Source: Cytidiella melzeri (taxonomy: Eukaryota; Basidiomycota; Agaricomycetes; Polyporales; Irpicaceae). Taken from it: a stretch of DNA of 64,000 nucleotides. Where the stretch lies: contig JABYQR010000133.1 in NCBI GenBank assembly GCA_022592445.1, positions 1 through 64,000 of the forward strand. Direction: 5' to 3'. The position numbers and the translations under genes are program-made. The notes under the pieces were generated by a model that worked only from the letters and a program-made list of their open reading frames with translations, was not told the origin of the DNA and searched no databases. Shown here one piece after another: positions 29,570-41,281 of this stretch (the first letter of the stretch is position 1; each line of letters opens with the position of its first letter).

Positions 29570-29990
29570 CTTAGCAACCAGCCTTCGCTCTCTATCCTTC
29601 GTCCTTGGAATCGAGGTTATGGAATGAGACTTTGGCTGAGCCACCTGTGTAATTGTGAAAGTAGGCTGTGCAAACACTACAACCTGCACGAAAACTGCGC
29701 TGGAGCTAACAGTAGCTAATATCAGCGAGACAAACTCGCGTATAACATCGTTCTTACCCTTTTCACACTAGGAATTAATTCAAGGACGTGCTTGAAGGTG
29801 GCCCAGTTCGTATTGCGGTATATGTTGTAAAGCTTGAAGCTGCGAGCATGTCACGGTCACAAAAAGTCACGGCTGAAATTTCAACATCGCTGCCTTATTA
29901 GCGCCAGCGTGGTGGCGCAAGGGCGTTAGTCAGGATTACTTAGTCAGGAGTGCCCGCACTTTCTCGTGATAATTGCAAAAAGCCTAATCG
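29570..29990 (-). promoter_or_regulatory. Conserved upstream region of FunK1 unit 1
   Basis: Shared with units 2 and 3: CTTGAAGGTGGCCCAGTTCG (~29790), GCATGTCACGGTCAC (~29845) and TTAGCGCCAGCGTGGTGGCGCAAG (~29898, compared over 20 bases). Conservation outside coding sequence suggests the promoter was duplicated with the gene. The middle block is the place where the LINE inserted in unit 3. Confidence 0.5.
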
Positions 29991-30039
29991 CTATTATTCA
30001 CGTACACAAGCTACACGTACATCCCCTGGTTCGCTATTC

Positions 30040-30950
30040 CCTACTACTACTACGGTATACAGTAACAACAGCATCCCAAGCAACCTCTCGAAGCACATAC
30101 CCCCGTGACCTCTCCTCAAAACCATCGAACACAACCTCGCACACCCCACGATCCCCACCTGAAACCCCAAAAACACTCACGCAGCCGCCCAATACCCCGG
30201 CGCCCTACTCACCTCCCCAAGCAACCACGTCGCCAAAATTCTCTCGCAGTTTGTCGAAACAGTGAGCACGCGATGGTAGTGGCCCGTGTGGTGTACGGAG
30301 AGGTGTTGTTGGAGATCCAGGCGGCGAGTGGAGGGGCAATCCTGTATGTACCTGGGAGGATGAGGAAGAGTGAGGCGCATCGGCTGTGTGGGTGATTGGC
30401 TGAGGCGAGGAAGAGAGAGACGGCGGTACTGAGGAGGGCGAAGAGGATGATGGTGAGGCCGCGTTCATATTATTTGTCGTAAAGGTAAGAGGAGGCAATG
30501 GATACTGGAAAAGAAATTTCAGGGGAGCAAAGAATGGTACGCACGGACGAAGGAAGCTGCGAACAACAGGACGCTCATCAACTCTGCCTCGTTCGACGTA
30601 TATCCGAGTGACGCCACGATCGAAAAGCAAAACTTATGAAGAATGAGCTGCCGCAGTGAAATGGGGAAAATGGAGCCTTACTAGGCCAAAACAATCAACG
30701 CCGCCCTGGTGAATAACCCCGCGCCGAAACACAACCATACGTGCACCATCCACATTGCCTTCCAAAGTTGATCTCTTCCTTCTGCGTGGCCTTGCTCGAG
30801 TCAGCAAAAGACAGGTGCAGGTCACCTTTGCTTAGCACATTTTCAAACTTCAATGTTCGCCTTCTGTGCCGGCGTAAGGAACACAACGTGGGCGTGCTTC
30901 CAAGGGAGAACACAGAACGAGACGGAATCAAAGAGACTCGGAACTGGGAG
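30040..30950 (-). pseudogene. MFS transporter relic (allantoate/anion permease-like), unit 1
   Basis: Minus-strand fragments of the C-terminal half of a major-facilitator protein: LGYTSNEAELMSVLLFAA, VSIASSYL, ERGLTIILFALLSTA and LAAWISNNTSPYTTRAT. The last is diagnostic for the anion:cation symporter (Dal5/Tna1-like) subfamily. Frames change and stops occur, so it is non-functional. It lies upstream of the kinase in the same direction. A better preserved paralogue is at 62440-63340. The N-terminal half is missing. Confidence 0.6.
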
Positions 30951-31638
30951 CTTTCTTGCGCATCAAGGCCCGTTCGAAAGCAGGCTTGAAGTAAAACAAC
31001 CCGTGAGATGCGCGCGTACGTACGACACTGAAAAAATTACATGCTCGACGGGTTTGTGGCCTACACCATGCAAATGAGACACATCACATCTGAGTGTAGT
31101 CAGTTCAAAAGGCTTCGCAACGATCAATAAGGCTGACCATTGCAAGTGGCATATAGCCAAGAAAATCCAACAGGTTTCGACCTGAGGGATTTGTAGCCGT
31201 ACTATCGAGCTCTTATCATCCGTGAAAAACTATCGCAGTGCGTCGGCGGAGGTAGTAGAGAAAGCAATTCGACTTGCAAAGCTGTTGTGGACGTGGCCAT
31301 TGGTACATCCAGCAGCGCACCATAGCACATGTATACAATCGTAAGGCTCATCGTGCACATTGTACCTGAAAAAGGCGCACCTCAGGCATTTCGATAACTT
31401 GAGTCACTGGCAACCGGAGGATGAGAGTGAGAGTGAGAGTGAGAGAGCGCGCTCAGCGGGTGTACGGAGGACTACGATCGGAATAAGAAACGGGAGCCTA
31501 GTAAATCACAAATCACCTCTGGCAGACTCGAAGGTCGTCTTGCGCAACAAAGAAATGAAACAAGCATATTACAGTACAAGTTCCACACTACTTCCACCGA
31601 AACGCCACTGGAACAGCACGCGGTTGCTCCCCATGATC
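30951..31638. other. Spacer between FunK1 units 1 and 2
   Basis: No gene seen. The whole stretch from ~31060 is paralogous to ~63455-64000 (for example TCTGAGTGTAGTCAGTTC, GAAAATCCAACAGGTTTCGA). It contains a (GAGAGT)n patch at 31423-31446. Confidence 0.6.
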
Positions 31639-34357
31639 CTACTGCTGCTCCTCGACTTCCTTCACCTGACCTAACGAGGTAGCCAAGTGGCTACTCGCGC
31701 GTGCCTTCTTCGTGTTCCCGTCATGCAACGAGTCCGATTTCCGCTTGCCTGAGCCAGACAGGCCTTTGGGACCAACTTCCACCAGCGCATTGAGGCCTAA
31801 GAATTGATCCTGTGTTTTATCGCGTAGTTGACTTTCAAGTGCTTCGAAGGCATCCAAGGCTTTCTCGAAAGCCCGTATGATCTCGTCGTGAGTGCTAAGA
31901 GCCGGCCTGGAGGGCACAAGGGAAGATTTGGCCGTGGTTTGCGTATTTTCGGCAGACGACACCCGCGGATTCCGATCCCGCTTGCGCATCTTAGGAGAAG
32001 GTGAGGTTCGGCCGGTAGGAAGAGGTTCCATGGCGGAAGATGGGTCGTCATCAGCACTGAACTGCTCCAGCTCTTTGAAGTTGAGTGATGAATAGTGGGT
32101 CTTCAGGAGTTGATACAGCTCATCGAAGAGCGTGATGAGGATCGGGGAGACGCGCTTGTTGTTAAAAGTGAACTTCGGTGAACCCATCTCTGCATAAACC
32201 ATCTTTTGTTCGCCTCCAGCATATATGCCCCCGCCACAGTGCCAGCTTGCATCGAATAGCGCTGCGACATATTGACAAAGCCGAGAATTTGACTTATTGC
32301 GCTGTATCAGGCCGGCATTCGATAAGGGAGGGCCGACGCCGTACCCTTTCGCAGTCAAACTGTGGTGGTGGAACTGAAGACCGCAATAGGTGATGACATG
32401 GATAAAGCCTTCAAGGTCATCAGCGAGTTCGCTCGGCTTGAAAGGATACTTGAGGGATGTGGCGGACATGAACGCCCACGTGCCCTGTTGAACTCCGAAA
32501 TCAGCGCACAATACGTAGCGGCAGTGGGTAAAATCTCACAGAGCGGCTGTACTGCGTGGCTTGCTCTTTGAGATCGCTCTTGTACTTGCACAAGTCCCAG
32601 TCGTTGAGTATGCCTTTTGGATCCGCGTCCTTCTCGTCGTCCTGATCCACGAGGCACATAATGTTGTTCGTACTGATATCGCGGTGAAGAATCTCAGCGT
32701 ACGTCCAGGCTTCCTCGTGAGCTATCAAGGCCAGGTTTGAATGTGGCGCACAGAGAGAGTTGTCGTACTAACCTGTCAATGCGTCATAGACTAAGCCAAT
32801 TAATTCTGAGGAGTGTTTATAAGTGTCCAGAGGCCGCGCAAGCTCCTCGAGAAAGAGCCGGCAGTGGGCACGTTTCACAATCCCTCTGGTGTCCTTCAGA
32901 TACTCCTGAGTGACCGTGCACTGGTCCCCAACGTCTCCACCTCCGAGAGCTGTGGCAACGTTTCTCACTTTCTTCTCCTTCAGCTTCTGGTAGACGTCAA
33001 TTTCGGCGCGGGTCCGTATCGTGTTGGGACGCCAGTAATCCTTCATGAATGAGAGTCGATTGTTGTCCTGATTGAAGGTGACATAGCCCTTCGTGGCTCT
33101 GCCCGTCGGCGAGTAGGAGGCAACGATGTGTTTTCCGATGAAATGCACTAGCTGTTTCTTGCCGTCGAGCGAGGTACACGCCACCTGCGGCTTTCCTTCA
33201 ATACAAAAGCTCGTTTCAAGACGCGCAGGCCAAGACAAACCTTGTAAATAGGGTACAACACTTTGTTGTCCAGGATCTCTTTGGCGCGCGCGATTGCGTA
33301 AGGGTTCTTCGGCTTATACTTGTTTTCCAGGTCCTTTACTTCCTCATCAGTGGCAAGCTCGACAGTGGGGTCCTCGCCTAGCTCTGCTCTTGACATGAAC
33401 GCGAGACGGTAGACAAAGTTGAGCAGGTGCTCCGGGTTCTTCTTCAGGTCGATGGGAGTCGAGACGATGCAACCAGTCCTATCCCAGCGGGTGAGTCGAG
33501 CCTGGTCGTCGCTGATGTAGATGATGAAGGCGAAGACTCGATGTTGGCGAACCATCAGCTGAGTGGCGTACTGCGCGATTTGACCTTGCGCGTCCCTGCC
33601 GTCGATAGTGTCGTGGAGTAAGGGTCCGTTCGCCCCGGAACAAAATGCGGATTTCTCGTGTTTTGATTTTACTTCCAAGCCGACCGTCATCCACGCCCAC
33701 ACTGTTCGCGCCGCATGAGGCTTTTCTGTCAATACTCCGGCTGGTATATCACTCTTGAACGCCTGTTGAGCTTTCGGCGTGTCTGGATACATCGCGATGT
33801 CGATCTTGATTTCGTCCTCGTTCTTCTCAGGCCAAGCAGAAACGTCCTTGAAAACATAAGGCGTGCGTTCGGGAGCAACACGGGCGGCTTCTTCAACGAC
33901 CCTGTTGAGACTCTCACACTTGAGACTCTGTCATTAGCAGCGGATTGGTATGCGCTTATGAACAATGGCTTACAATTGGATGGTACATCGACGACTCTAA
34001 GCCGTTCCAGTGGTCGGGTTTGACTTTCATGGGCATAGACCCGAGCTGCGTGGGCGAGAGCAGAGCCACGGAAGGTTGGCCAAATTGAGCGAACCGTTTC
34101 GTAAACTCGTCATACGGCATTTGGTAGTAGAGGGTGTCCATCTCGGCAGCTACCTTTGGTTTGTACCCTGCGTCCTTGTAATCGAGGTTTTGGGATGAGA
34201 CTTTGGCTGCGACCGGTGTGTGCTTGACGGCTGTGGCACCTTCCGCGTTCGTGTTGGGCGGTGTGACTGGTCGCGAGTCAGGCTCTGCAGCCGACGGGGT
34301 GGGCGAAGGAGCTGCAGGCGAGACATGCTCGTCAGAGAGAGTACTTGGGGAGGACAT
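31639..34357 (-). CDS. FunK1-type protein kinase, unit 2 (~836 aa)
   Basis: Five exons (34357-33974, 33927-33241, 33184-32773, 32721-32540, 32484-31639) give 837 codons in frame. Introns are 46-56 bases and start GTAAG, GTTTG, GTTAG and GTGAG. Compared with unit 1 it has an extra N-terminal Ser/Pro/Ala-rich segment (MSSPSTLSDEHVSP), a classical HRDISTNNIM loop (D509), DWD, and GTWAFMS. The fourth intron has no counterpart in unit 1. The tail resembles unit 1 (KRKSDSLHDGNTKKAR). All kinase motifs are present and no break is seen, so this is the best candidate for an active enzyme. The open frame continues upstream to 34861, but that part aligns with non-coding promoter of the other units, so the ATG at 34357 was chosen. 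Confidence 0.8.
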
Positions 34358-35797
34358 GGCCGTTGCAATGACAGCGTACCTTGAAGCTGCGGTTCGAACA
34401 GACTTATACACGCCTCGTGTGGCGCCGAATCGATGGCTGACCTGCACATTGCCACGTGTATAAGTTACAGACAATGGACAATAGAGATCGATAGTGATGT
34501 ACTCACGATATGAGACCTCGGTGACAGTAGGCTCTGCAAATATCACCTGCACGGAGCCTGCGCTGAAGCTGATGAATACTACTATCAGTGTGCCACCTGC
34601 GCAAAGACAGTCTTTATTACCTTTGTCAATAGTCAGGCAACTCAAGAATGTGCTTGAGTGTGGCCCGGTTCGTGTAACGGTATCATGTTCGTGGTCACGT
34701 AGTATTGGTTGGCCGGGTGGCATGTCACGGTCACTCGGAGTCACGTTGAATATTGAACCTCCGACGGTCCCACGTGGCATCATAGCGCCAGCGTGGTGGC
34801 GCAGGCCGAGGTCCCATCCTCCCGCAGTGAACGCGCCGCTCTCTCTCACCGCACTGATCATTCCAGAGTCGTGGACTTATTCTCTGCTAGGTGAGTTCTG
34901 CAAGGCCTGTTCTTTCATACATGCGATGTTGCGTCTGACCATAATACCCCCATCAGCAATGTTTGGTTGGCGCATCCACGCGCGTACTCAAGATCCAGTC
35001 TTGGAGGTACTCTGATGGACCAGGCCTGCTTTCTAGGTAAATGTCGCGTAAAAACTTGTAGCTATGTCCGCCGATTATGATGAAGCGAAGGTGCACACGT
35101 GCATTCATCATTTCCGACTGCGTCTTCAATAACAGCACGAATACGGCCTCACCATCCTCTTCTTTGTTCTGCTTGGTACAGCCGGCATCGCCCCGACCCA
35201 CGCCGCCTGAATTACTAACAATACCACCCCGTGGACCACTCGGGTCACTAGAAGCGTGCTGCTCACATTAACGAACTGTGGGGAGCGTTTGTATCATAAC
35301 CTTAGCCAGGGAATGCGGGATAGTGGGAAGCGGTCTCAAGGAGAGGAAGGGGCGGTGGGGAGGGAGATGTGCTTTGCGAGGTCGGAGTAACATACTTTCT
35401 TTCATTTTGTCGTTGTCCAACGTCCTATATATGTGCACTGCAGCAGCACGGAATGGCAATACCTAGGATGTACCTCACCAGTGCGTGTATTGTATACATC
35501 CGCGATTAGGCTTTGCACTCATCGTGAATATTCCGCCAACGTCCGAATTGAATGACAGTGTCTCTAACATGAAATGTCCGCTACCGTCCATAACAAGCCT
35601 TCACGATGGTGTTTTAGCGTAGCTTGTTGAACACAGCAATTACGCGCAGCATCTGGATAGTATGACATTATGATACAGGTTCAACATCTATACTTCGATG
35701 AACCCAGACGTCGTCCCAGCTCGCCGACGCGCCTTACATGCTCACCACCTCTCTCCCGCTCCGTGCTCAGTTCCACCCGCCAGCCCAACAAATCAGC
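34358..35797. other. FunK1 unit 2 upstream region and spacer
   Basis: 34358-34860 matches the upstream regions of the other units, including GCATGTCACGGTCAC (~34719), an empty site for the LINE. Unlike units 1 and 3, no transporter relic follows. 34862-35797 has no recognised gene; a minus-strand frame at 34953-35201 and short plus-strand frames lack family features. Confidence 0.5.
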
Positions 35798-38273
35798 TCA
35801 TTCATCACTCTCACGTGCCCTTTTCTTATCCCCATCATGCGACGAACTCGACTCTCGCTTTCGCTTGCCAGTACCTGAGCCAGACAGGCCTTTGGGACCA
35901 ACTTCCACCAGCGCATTGAGGCCTAAGAATTGATCCTGTGTTTTATCGCGTGGATAACTTTTATGGTCTGCTTCAAGTGCTTCGAGGGCATCCATGGCAT
36001 TCTCAAAAACCTGTATGATTTCGGCGTGAGTGCTAAGAGCCGGCCTGGAGGGCACAGGGGAAGATATGGGAGTGGTTCGCGTTTTTTCGGCAAACGACGC
36101 CGGCGGTATCAATTCCCTTCTAGTAGGAGGTGAGGCTACCTTGATGGGGCGAAACTCTGCGGCGGAAGATTGGTCGTAATCAGCACTGAACTGCTCCAGC
36201 TCTTTGAAGTTGAGTGATGAATAGTGGGTCTTCAGGAGTTGATACAGCTCGTCAACAAGCTTGATGAGGATCGGGGAGACGCGCTTGATGTTGAAGGTGA
36301 AGTTCGGCGAACCCATCTCTGCATAAAGCATTTTCTGTGCGCCTCCAGCATATATGCCCCCGCCACAGTGATGACTTGCATCGTAGTGCACTGCGACGTA
36401 TTGACAAAGCCGAGAATAACTTATTGCGCTCGATCAGGCCGGCATTCGATAAGGGAGGGCCGACACGGTATTCTTTCGCAGTCATACTGTGGCAGTGGAA
36501 CTGAAGACCGCAATAGGTGATCACATGGATAAAGCCTTCAAGGTCATCAGCGAGTTCGCTCGGCTTGAAAGGATACTTGAGGGATGTGGCGGACATGAAC
36601 TCCCACGTGCCCTGTAGACATTCAACGTCAGCGAATATTCCACGGCAGCAGCGAGAAAAAAACTCACAGGGTGGCTACACTGCGTTGCTTGCTCGCCGAG
36701 ATCACTCTTGAACTTGCATAAGTCCCAATCGTTCAAGATGCCTTCCACGTTCTCGTCCTTCTCGTCGTCTTGATCCACGACGCGCATGATGTTGTTCGTA
36801 CTGATGTCACAGTGAAGGATCTCAGCCTTCAGCCAGGCCTCCTCGTGAGCTACCAAGGCTCGGTATGAATGTGATGCACAGACGAAAATTGTCGTACTCA
36901 CCTATCAATGCGTCATAGACTAAGGCAATTAGTTCAGAGGAGTGCTTATAAGTGTCCAGAGGCCGCGCAAGTTCCTCAAAGAAAATCCGGTAGTGGGTAC
37001 GTTTCGCAATTCCCCCAGCATCCTTCAGATACTCCTGAGTGACCGTGCACTGGTCGTCCACATCTCCACCTCCGAGAGCCGTGGCAACGTTGTTCACTTG
37101 CTTCTCCTTCAGCCACTGGTAGACAGCGAGCTCTGCGCGGGTGCGTTTCATGGGTGGACGCCAGTAATCCTTCATGAACGAGAGTCGATGTTTCTGCTGA
37201 TTGAACGTGACATAGCCTTTCGTGGCTCGCCCCGACGGCGAGCTTGAAGACGAGGCAACGTGGTGTTTTCCGAAAAAGTGCACTTGCTTTTCTTTTCCAT
37301 CAACGCTGGTAAAGAATACCTGTGTGTAACATTCAATACGAGATCTAGTTCCAGAAAGCGTACGAAGAGACGAACCTTGTAGATAGGGTACAACACTTCG
37401 TTGTCCAGGATCTCTTTGGCGCGTGCGGACGCGTAGGGGTTCTTCAGCTCATAGTCGTCTCTCAGCTTCTGTACTTCCTCATTAGTGGCAAGCTCGACAG
37501 TGGGATCCTCGCCTAGCTCTGCTCGTGACATGAGCGCGAGACGGTAGACAAAGTTGAGCAGCTGCTCCGGGTTCTTCTTCAGGTCGATGGGAGTGGAGAC
37601 GATGCAACCTGCTCTGTCCCAGCGGGTGAGTCGAGCCTTGTCATCACTGATGTAGATGATGAAGGCGAAGACCCGATGTTGGCGAACCATGAGCTGAGAA
37701 GCGTGCATCGCGAGCTGAAGTTGCGCATCTCTCCCGTCGCCAGTGTTCCGGAGAAAACGTTTGCTCTCGGTCGGGTAGAAAGCGGACTCCTGGTCTCTTC
37801 CTTTCACTTTCAAACCGGCCTTCATCCACGCCCATGCTGCCCGCGCCACGTGAGGGTTCTCCTGCAATATTTCAGATGGTATGTCGCTGTTATATGCTCT
37901 TTGAGCTTCCGACGCGTCTGAATACATCGCAACATCGATATTCATCTCCTCCTCAGCCTTCTCAGGCCAAGCGGAGACGTCCTTGAAGACAAAACGCGTG
38001 CTTTCCGGGTTGACACGGGCAGCTTCGGCGACCACGTCGTTAAAGCTCGTACACTTGAAGGCCAGCTGTTAGCAGCGATGAGCTATCGAGGAAAGAGGAG
38101 CGTACGATTGAAGAACGCATTGGCGACTCTTTGCCTATCCAACGGTCAGGCTCGTAGTTCTTGCAAATCGCGTCGAGCTGCGTGACTGAAAGGTTTGGCT
38201 GGTCGAGACCACCGACTTTGGCGAACAGATTCATGAAGTCGTCATAAGGCATCTGGTGGTAGTGAGTGTCCAT
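35798..38273 (-). pseudogene. FunK1-type kinase, unit 3, frameshifted
   Basis: The exon plan is as in unit 2: 38273-38106, 38065-37376, 37319-36902, 36849-36668, 36611-35798. Introns are 40-56 bases and include the fourth intron (36612-36667). Motifs are intact up to HCDISTNNIMRVVDQ, DWD and GTWEFMS. At ~36415-36421 the codons AAGTCAAATTCTCGG of unit 2 read AAGTTATTCTCGG, a loss of two bases that throws the last exon out of frame. The downstream part (MHYDASHHCGGGIYAGG onward) stays open in the shifted frame to 35798, so the mutation is recent. The promoter is cut from its transporter neighbour by the LINE. Confidence 0.75.
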
Positions 38274-38530
38274 CTTGGAAACCAACCTTCGCTGTATACC
38301 CTTCGTCCTTGTGATCGAGGTTATGGGATGAGACTTTGACTGAGCGACCGGTGTGTGTTTGCGAAAGTAGGCCGCTGCTGTGCAAATATAACCTGCACGG
38401 AAACTGCGCTGGAGTATCAGCGCGAGAAATGCACGCATAAAATCATTTTTACCCTTTCCACTAGGAATCAATACAAAGACGTGCTTGAAGGTGACCCAGT
38501 TCGTATTGCGGTATATGTAGTGGAGGCCAA

Positions 38531-38543
38531 GCATGTCACAGTC
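38531..38543. repeat. LINE target-site duplication, left copy
   Basis: GCATGTCACAGTC, repeated exactly at 62244-62256 after the poly-A. The preceding base A also matches, so 13-14 bp. Confidence 0.9.
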
Positions 38544-38738
38544 GACGCTTCTTGAACCCGTACCACCACCACTAGGAAAATTCCCACGCTCAAGCATAAC
38601 GCTTTCCTCGCCAACATTCCCCTCCCCTTCCCCCTTAATCGCTCGTGTTCCCCTTAAACTACTATACACATACCTATATTCCCTGCCTCTCGCGTTAATA
38701 GCTTACATCTTAAAAGTCTCGGCTCCCGTTAATTCATC

Positions 38739-40574
38739 ATGTCTGGCGGTCTACCAGACGCAGACATGACTTTACCTCCATCTCAACAATCTCTCGAGTA
38801 CCTCACTCAACCGCCTGTGGACCATTCAGCTGAGTTTAATCAGCAAATAGTCCCGGGAGCTACCTCTGCCCCACTTTTCAACCCGTCTCACATCCCTCCA
38901 GCCGGCTTCGCCTCCCAGCCTCCTCCTCAACCAGACCAGTCTGGGCCGACCACCATTGAAGAGGACGCAGACCTTTGGGGGGACGATGTATCCCCTGAGT
39001 CGCCCTACAACGCCTTCCTTCCGTACGAAAGTGAGAGCCAGATTAGTGAGTCTCTCCCAGTATTCGCTGCTACTCTCTCCACCCTCGCGGCCTTCCTGAC
39101 CGAGCCAATGGTCATGCACCGTATCCGCGACCTCGCAAGGCAGCCCAAGGCCTTCGATAACACTATCCTTCCTATCTTCAACAACCTCCGAAGTCTCGTC
39201 AATCAGTGGAATAACACGGTCGACGATGAACTTTCCATCCATCGCTCCGTCGCTTCCCCGACTCTTCGCAATGCCCCACCTGCGGCTGCTCTCATCACAG
39301 CAAACCCTCCCCAACACACTCCGCAAACAGTTCGCCCTGCGCACGTGCTAGGCACCACGCAACGCCCTTTCCGAGCAGGAGGTGCACCAAGGCATCACAC
39401 CGTTCAAACCACCCTCCCTTTCGCCTCTGCCCAGAGGCCCCCTCCCATTCCCACAGCTAATCGCCCGACCCCCTCATATGCACAAGTGGCTAAGGCTCGC
39501 CCGGCCAATACACTATTCAACATCACCTCGGCCCTCGCCTCTGCCATGCCGGACGCTCCAGCAGAGGCGCTACTCACGATGGCTACCAAGCTGGTGCCTG
39601 CCCCTCCCAATCGCGCTGTGCCGCGGCACGCCCCACGCAACGCGTCTAAGGTTATCACGGTCAAGCCGATGAGTGGTACAGTCAACGTGTCTGAGATACC
39701 TAATGACCAACAGCTCATCAGCGCATTCTCAATCCTCTACGAGGAAGCCAAGATGACGGGACAGATTCCCCATGACACTCCCGGTGTTCTGTTCGTGAGG
39801 TGGATCAACAACGCCTTACAGCTACAATTCCGCGCCTCGCCCTGTGAAGGAACGGAGGCAGTGGTCGAATCGTTCTGGAGGGCATGCAGGGGCTTGAGCG
39901 GAGCTACCCCGATTTGCTCGAAGTTCCGCTTCCGCAACGGTGTGCTCTACCGTCGCGTTCCCTTTTCAGACCCAGCTAGTGCATCGTCTGACGAATCCAT
40001 TCAACAGATCAAAAATGCACTCCTGAGCCAATATGCATGGGAGGGAGTCGCCATGATTGGTAATCCCCGTGTTCAGATCACCGAAGGGTCATCCTTTGGT
40101 ACCGTATTCGCTGACTTTTATGACAGTTCCACCTCTCGCTACATGCGCCAGATAATGCGCCAAGTAGTGTACCTGAATGGGGCCACTTGCCGCGCCATTC
40201 AGGCGCAAAACTTCCGACCGGCAACCCCGCGCTGCGCCATTTGCCAGCGATGGGGTCATCCCGCCGACATCTGCCGCTCACAGGTTGTGAGATGCCCGGT
40301 GTGCGCACAGCCTCACGACGAGCGTGACCATGAGCATCTGGCGCCCCTTGCGCCCACCAAGTGTTTCAATTGCGGTGAGCCTCACCGAGCCGACTCCGCC
40401 GATTGCTCTTTCTTTCAGCACCGCCGCGACCGCGAGTGGATTCAAAACCACCAACCGGCCAATCAGACAACTCGCCGAGCACCATACACTGACTCCCGCC
40501 AGGTTCCACAGACCAGGCAAACCACCCGCATTGGCATGGGGCGACAAGGCCCTAGCCTCGGAAGAATGACATAG
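38739..40574 (+). CDS. LINE ORF1 Gag-like RNA-binding protein (611 aa)
   Basis: ATG to TAG without interruption. The N-terminal ~330 residues are Pro/Gln/Thr-rich with a helical patch (~100-150). A globular region follows (~310-495, VITVKPMSGTVNVSEIP onward) resembling the RNA-binding part of Tad-like ORF1. Three Cys/His knuckles come next: CAICQRWGHPADIC (499-512, canonical CX2CX4HX4C), CPVCAQPHDERDH and CFNCGEPHRADSADC. ORF1 protein coats element RNA and shuttles it to the nucleus. The stop is ten bases from the ORF2 ATG, so ORF2 is probably translated by reinitiation. Confidence 0.88.
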   Translation: MSGGLPDADMTLPPSQQSLEYLTQPPVDHSAEFNQQIVPGATSAPLFNPSHIPPAGFASQPPPQPDQSGPTTIEEDADLWGDDVSPESPYNAFLPYESESQISESLPVFAATLSTLAAFLTEPMVMHRIRDLARQPKAFDNTILPIFNNLRSLVNQWNNTVDDELSIHRSVASPTLRNAPPAAALITANPPQHTPQTVRPAHVLGTTQRPFRAGGAPRHHTVQTTLPFASAQRPPPIPTANRPTPSYAQVAKARPANTLFNITSALASAMPDAPAEALLTMATKLVPAPPNRAVPRHAPRNASKVITVKPMSGTVNVSEIPNDQQLISAFSILYEEAKMTGQIPHDTPGVLFVRWINNALQLQFRASPCEGTEAVVESFWRACRGLSGATPICSKFRFRNGVLYRRVPFSDPASASSDESIQQIKNALLSQYAWEGVAMIGNPRVQITEGSSFGTVFADFYDSSTSRYMRQIMRQVVYLNGATCRAIQAQNFRPATPRCAICQRWGHPADICRSQVVRCPVCAQPHDERDHEHLAPLAPTKCFNCGEPHRADSADCSFFQHRRDREWIQNHQPANQTTRRAPYTDSRQVPQTRQTTRIGMGRQGPSLGRMT

Positions 40575-40584
40575 CACCCCCACC

Positions 40585-40776
40585 ATGACCGCAGAAATAC
40601 AGAACGTCTTCAGGGTAATTTCTTTTAATGCAAACCATACAGCTAATAATACAGCAGCGGTGCTGCAGCATTTCATCCGAGCTGACGCCATTTTTATTCA
40701 AGAACCTCTATACTCGGTTCTGAAACGAACCCCTTCACCCACTAACCCTCAGGGCGACGAATTCTTTGGGACACAA
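40585..40776 (+). CDS. LINE ORF2, first piece (start of endonuclease)
   Basis: 64 codons from ATG: RVISFNANHTANNTAAVL and AIFIQEPL are the metal-binding N and E strands of an APE-type (EEP) endonuclease. Cut after codons FFGTQ by the gypsy element. The frame resumes at 47968. The four ORF2 pieces total 3849 nt, i.e. 1282 aa plus stop. Confidence 0.88.
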
Positions 40777-41270
40777 TGTCAAGAACACAACCAAACTCTT
40801 ATGAAGAGCGAGGAAGTGACGACGGGGAAGGAACGACGAGCGAACTCGCGTGGACGATGACGAAAGGGGTAATGATGATGAAAAGGGGGAGAGACGACGA
40901 CAAGGGAGCAGCTAACAATGAGCTAAAGACCAGGATATATTAGCACAGTGGTGAGACTAGTACAAGGTGAACGTCACCTAAAGACCAGGAGGTAGAATCT
41001 GAGGTCTTTAGGGAGCTACAGGGTGGGTTTATATACATCTCAGACAAGGACCCCTGGTACCGGGTCTGTACTCCTAACACTGCCGTGGGAACATATGGTG
41101 TGCTATGGTGCGATGTTCTACAATGTTCCACAATGTTCCAGCACCTTCTATGATCATGTGACCAGTCTGTCACATGCACTTGATCACATGCAGTAGCCAT
41201 GTACCATCGATAAGATAAGATAAAGAAATTAAAAGGAAAAGAAAGGGAAAAAGTGTGCATGTTCGTGACA
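40777..41270 (-). repeat. Gypsy 3' LTR (494 bp)
   Basis: On the plus strand TGTCAAGAAC...TTCGTGACA. It contains a TTTATATACA box (~41019) and GTTCCACAATGTTCC motifs shared with the LTR at 713-1207. Confidence 0.9.
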
Positions 41271-41281
41271 TTACCCCCCTC

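Noticed and set aside
34358..34861. N-terminal extension of the unit 2 kinase
   Set aside because: Open in frame, but it aligns with non-coding promoter sequence of units 1 and 3 where the frame is closed.
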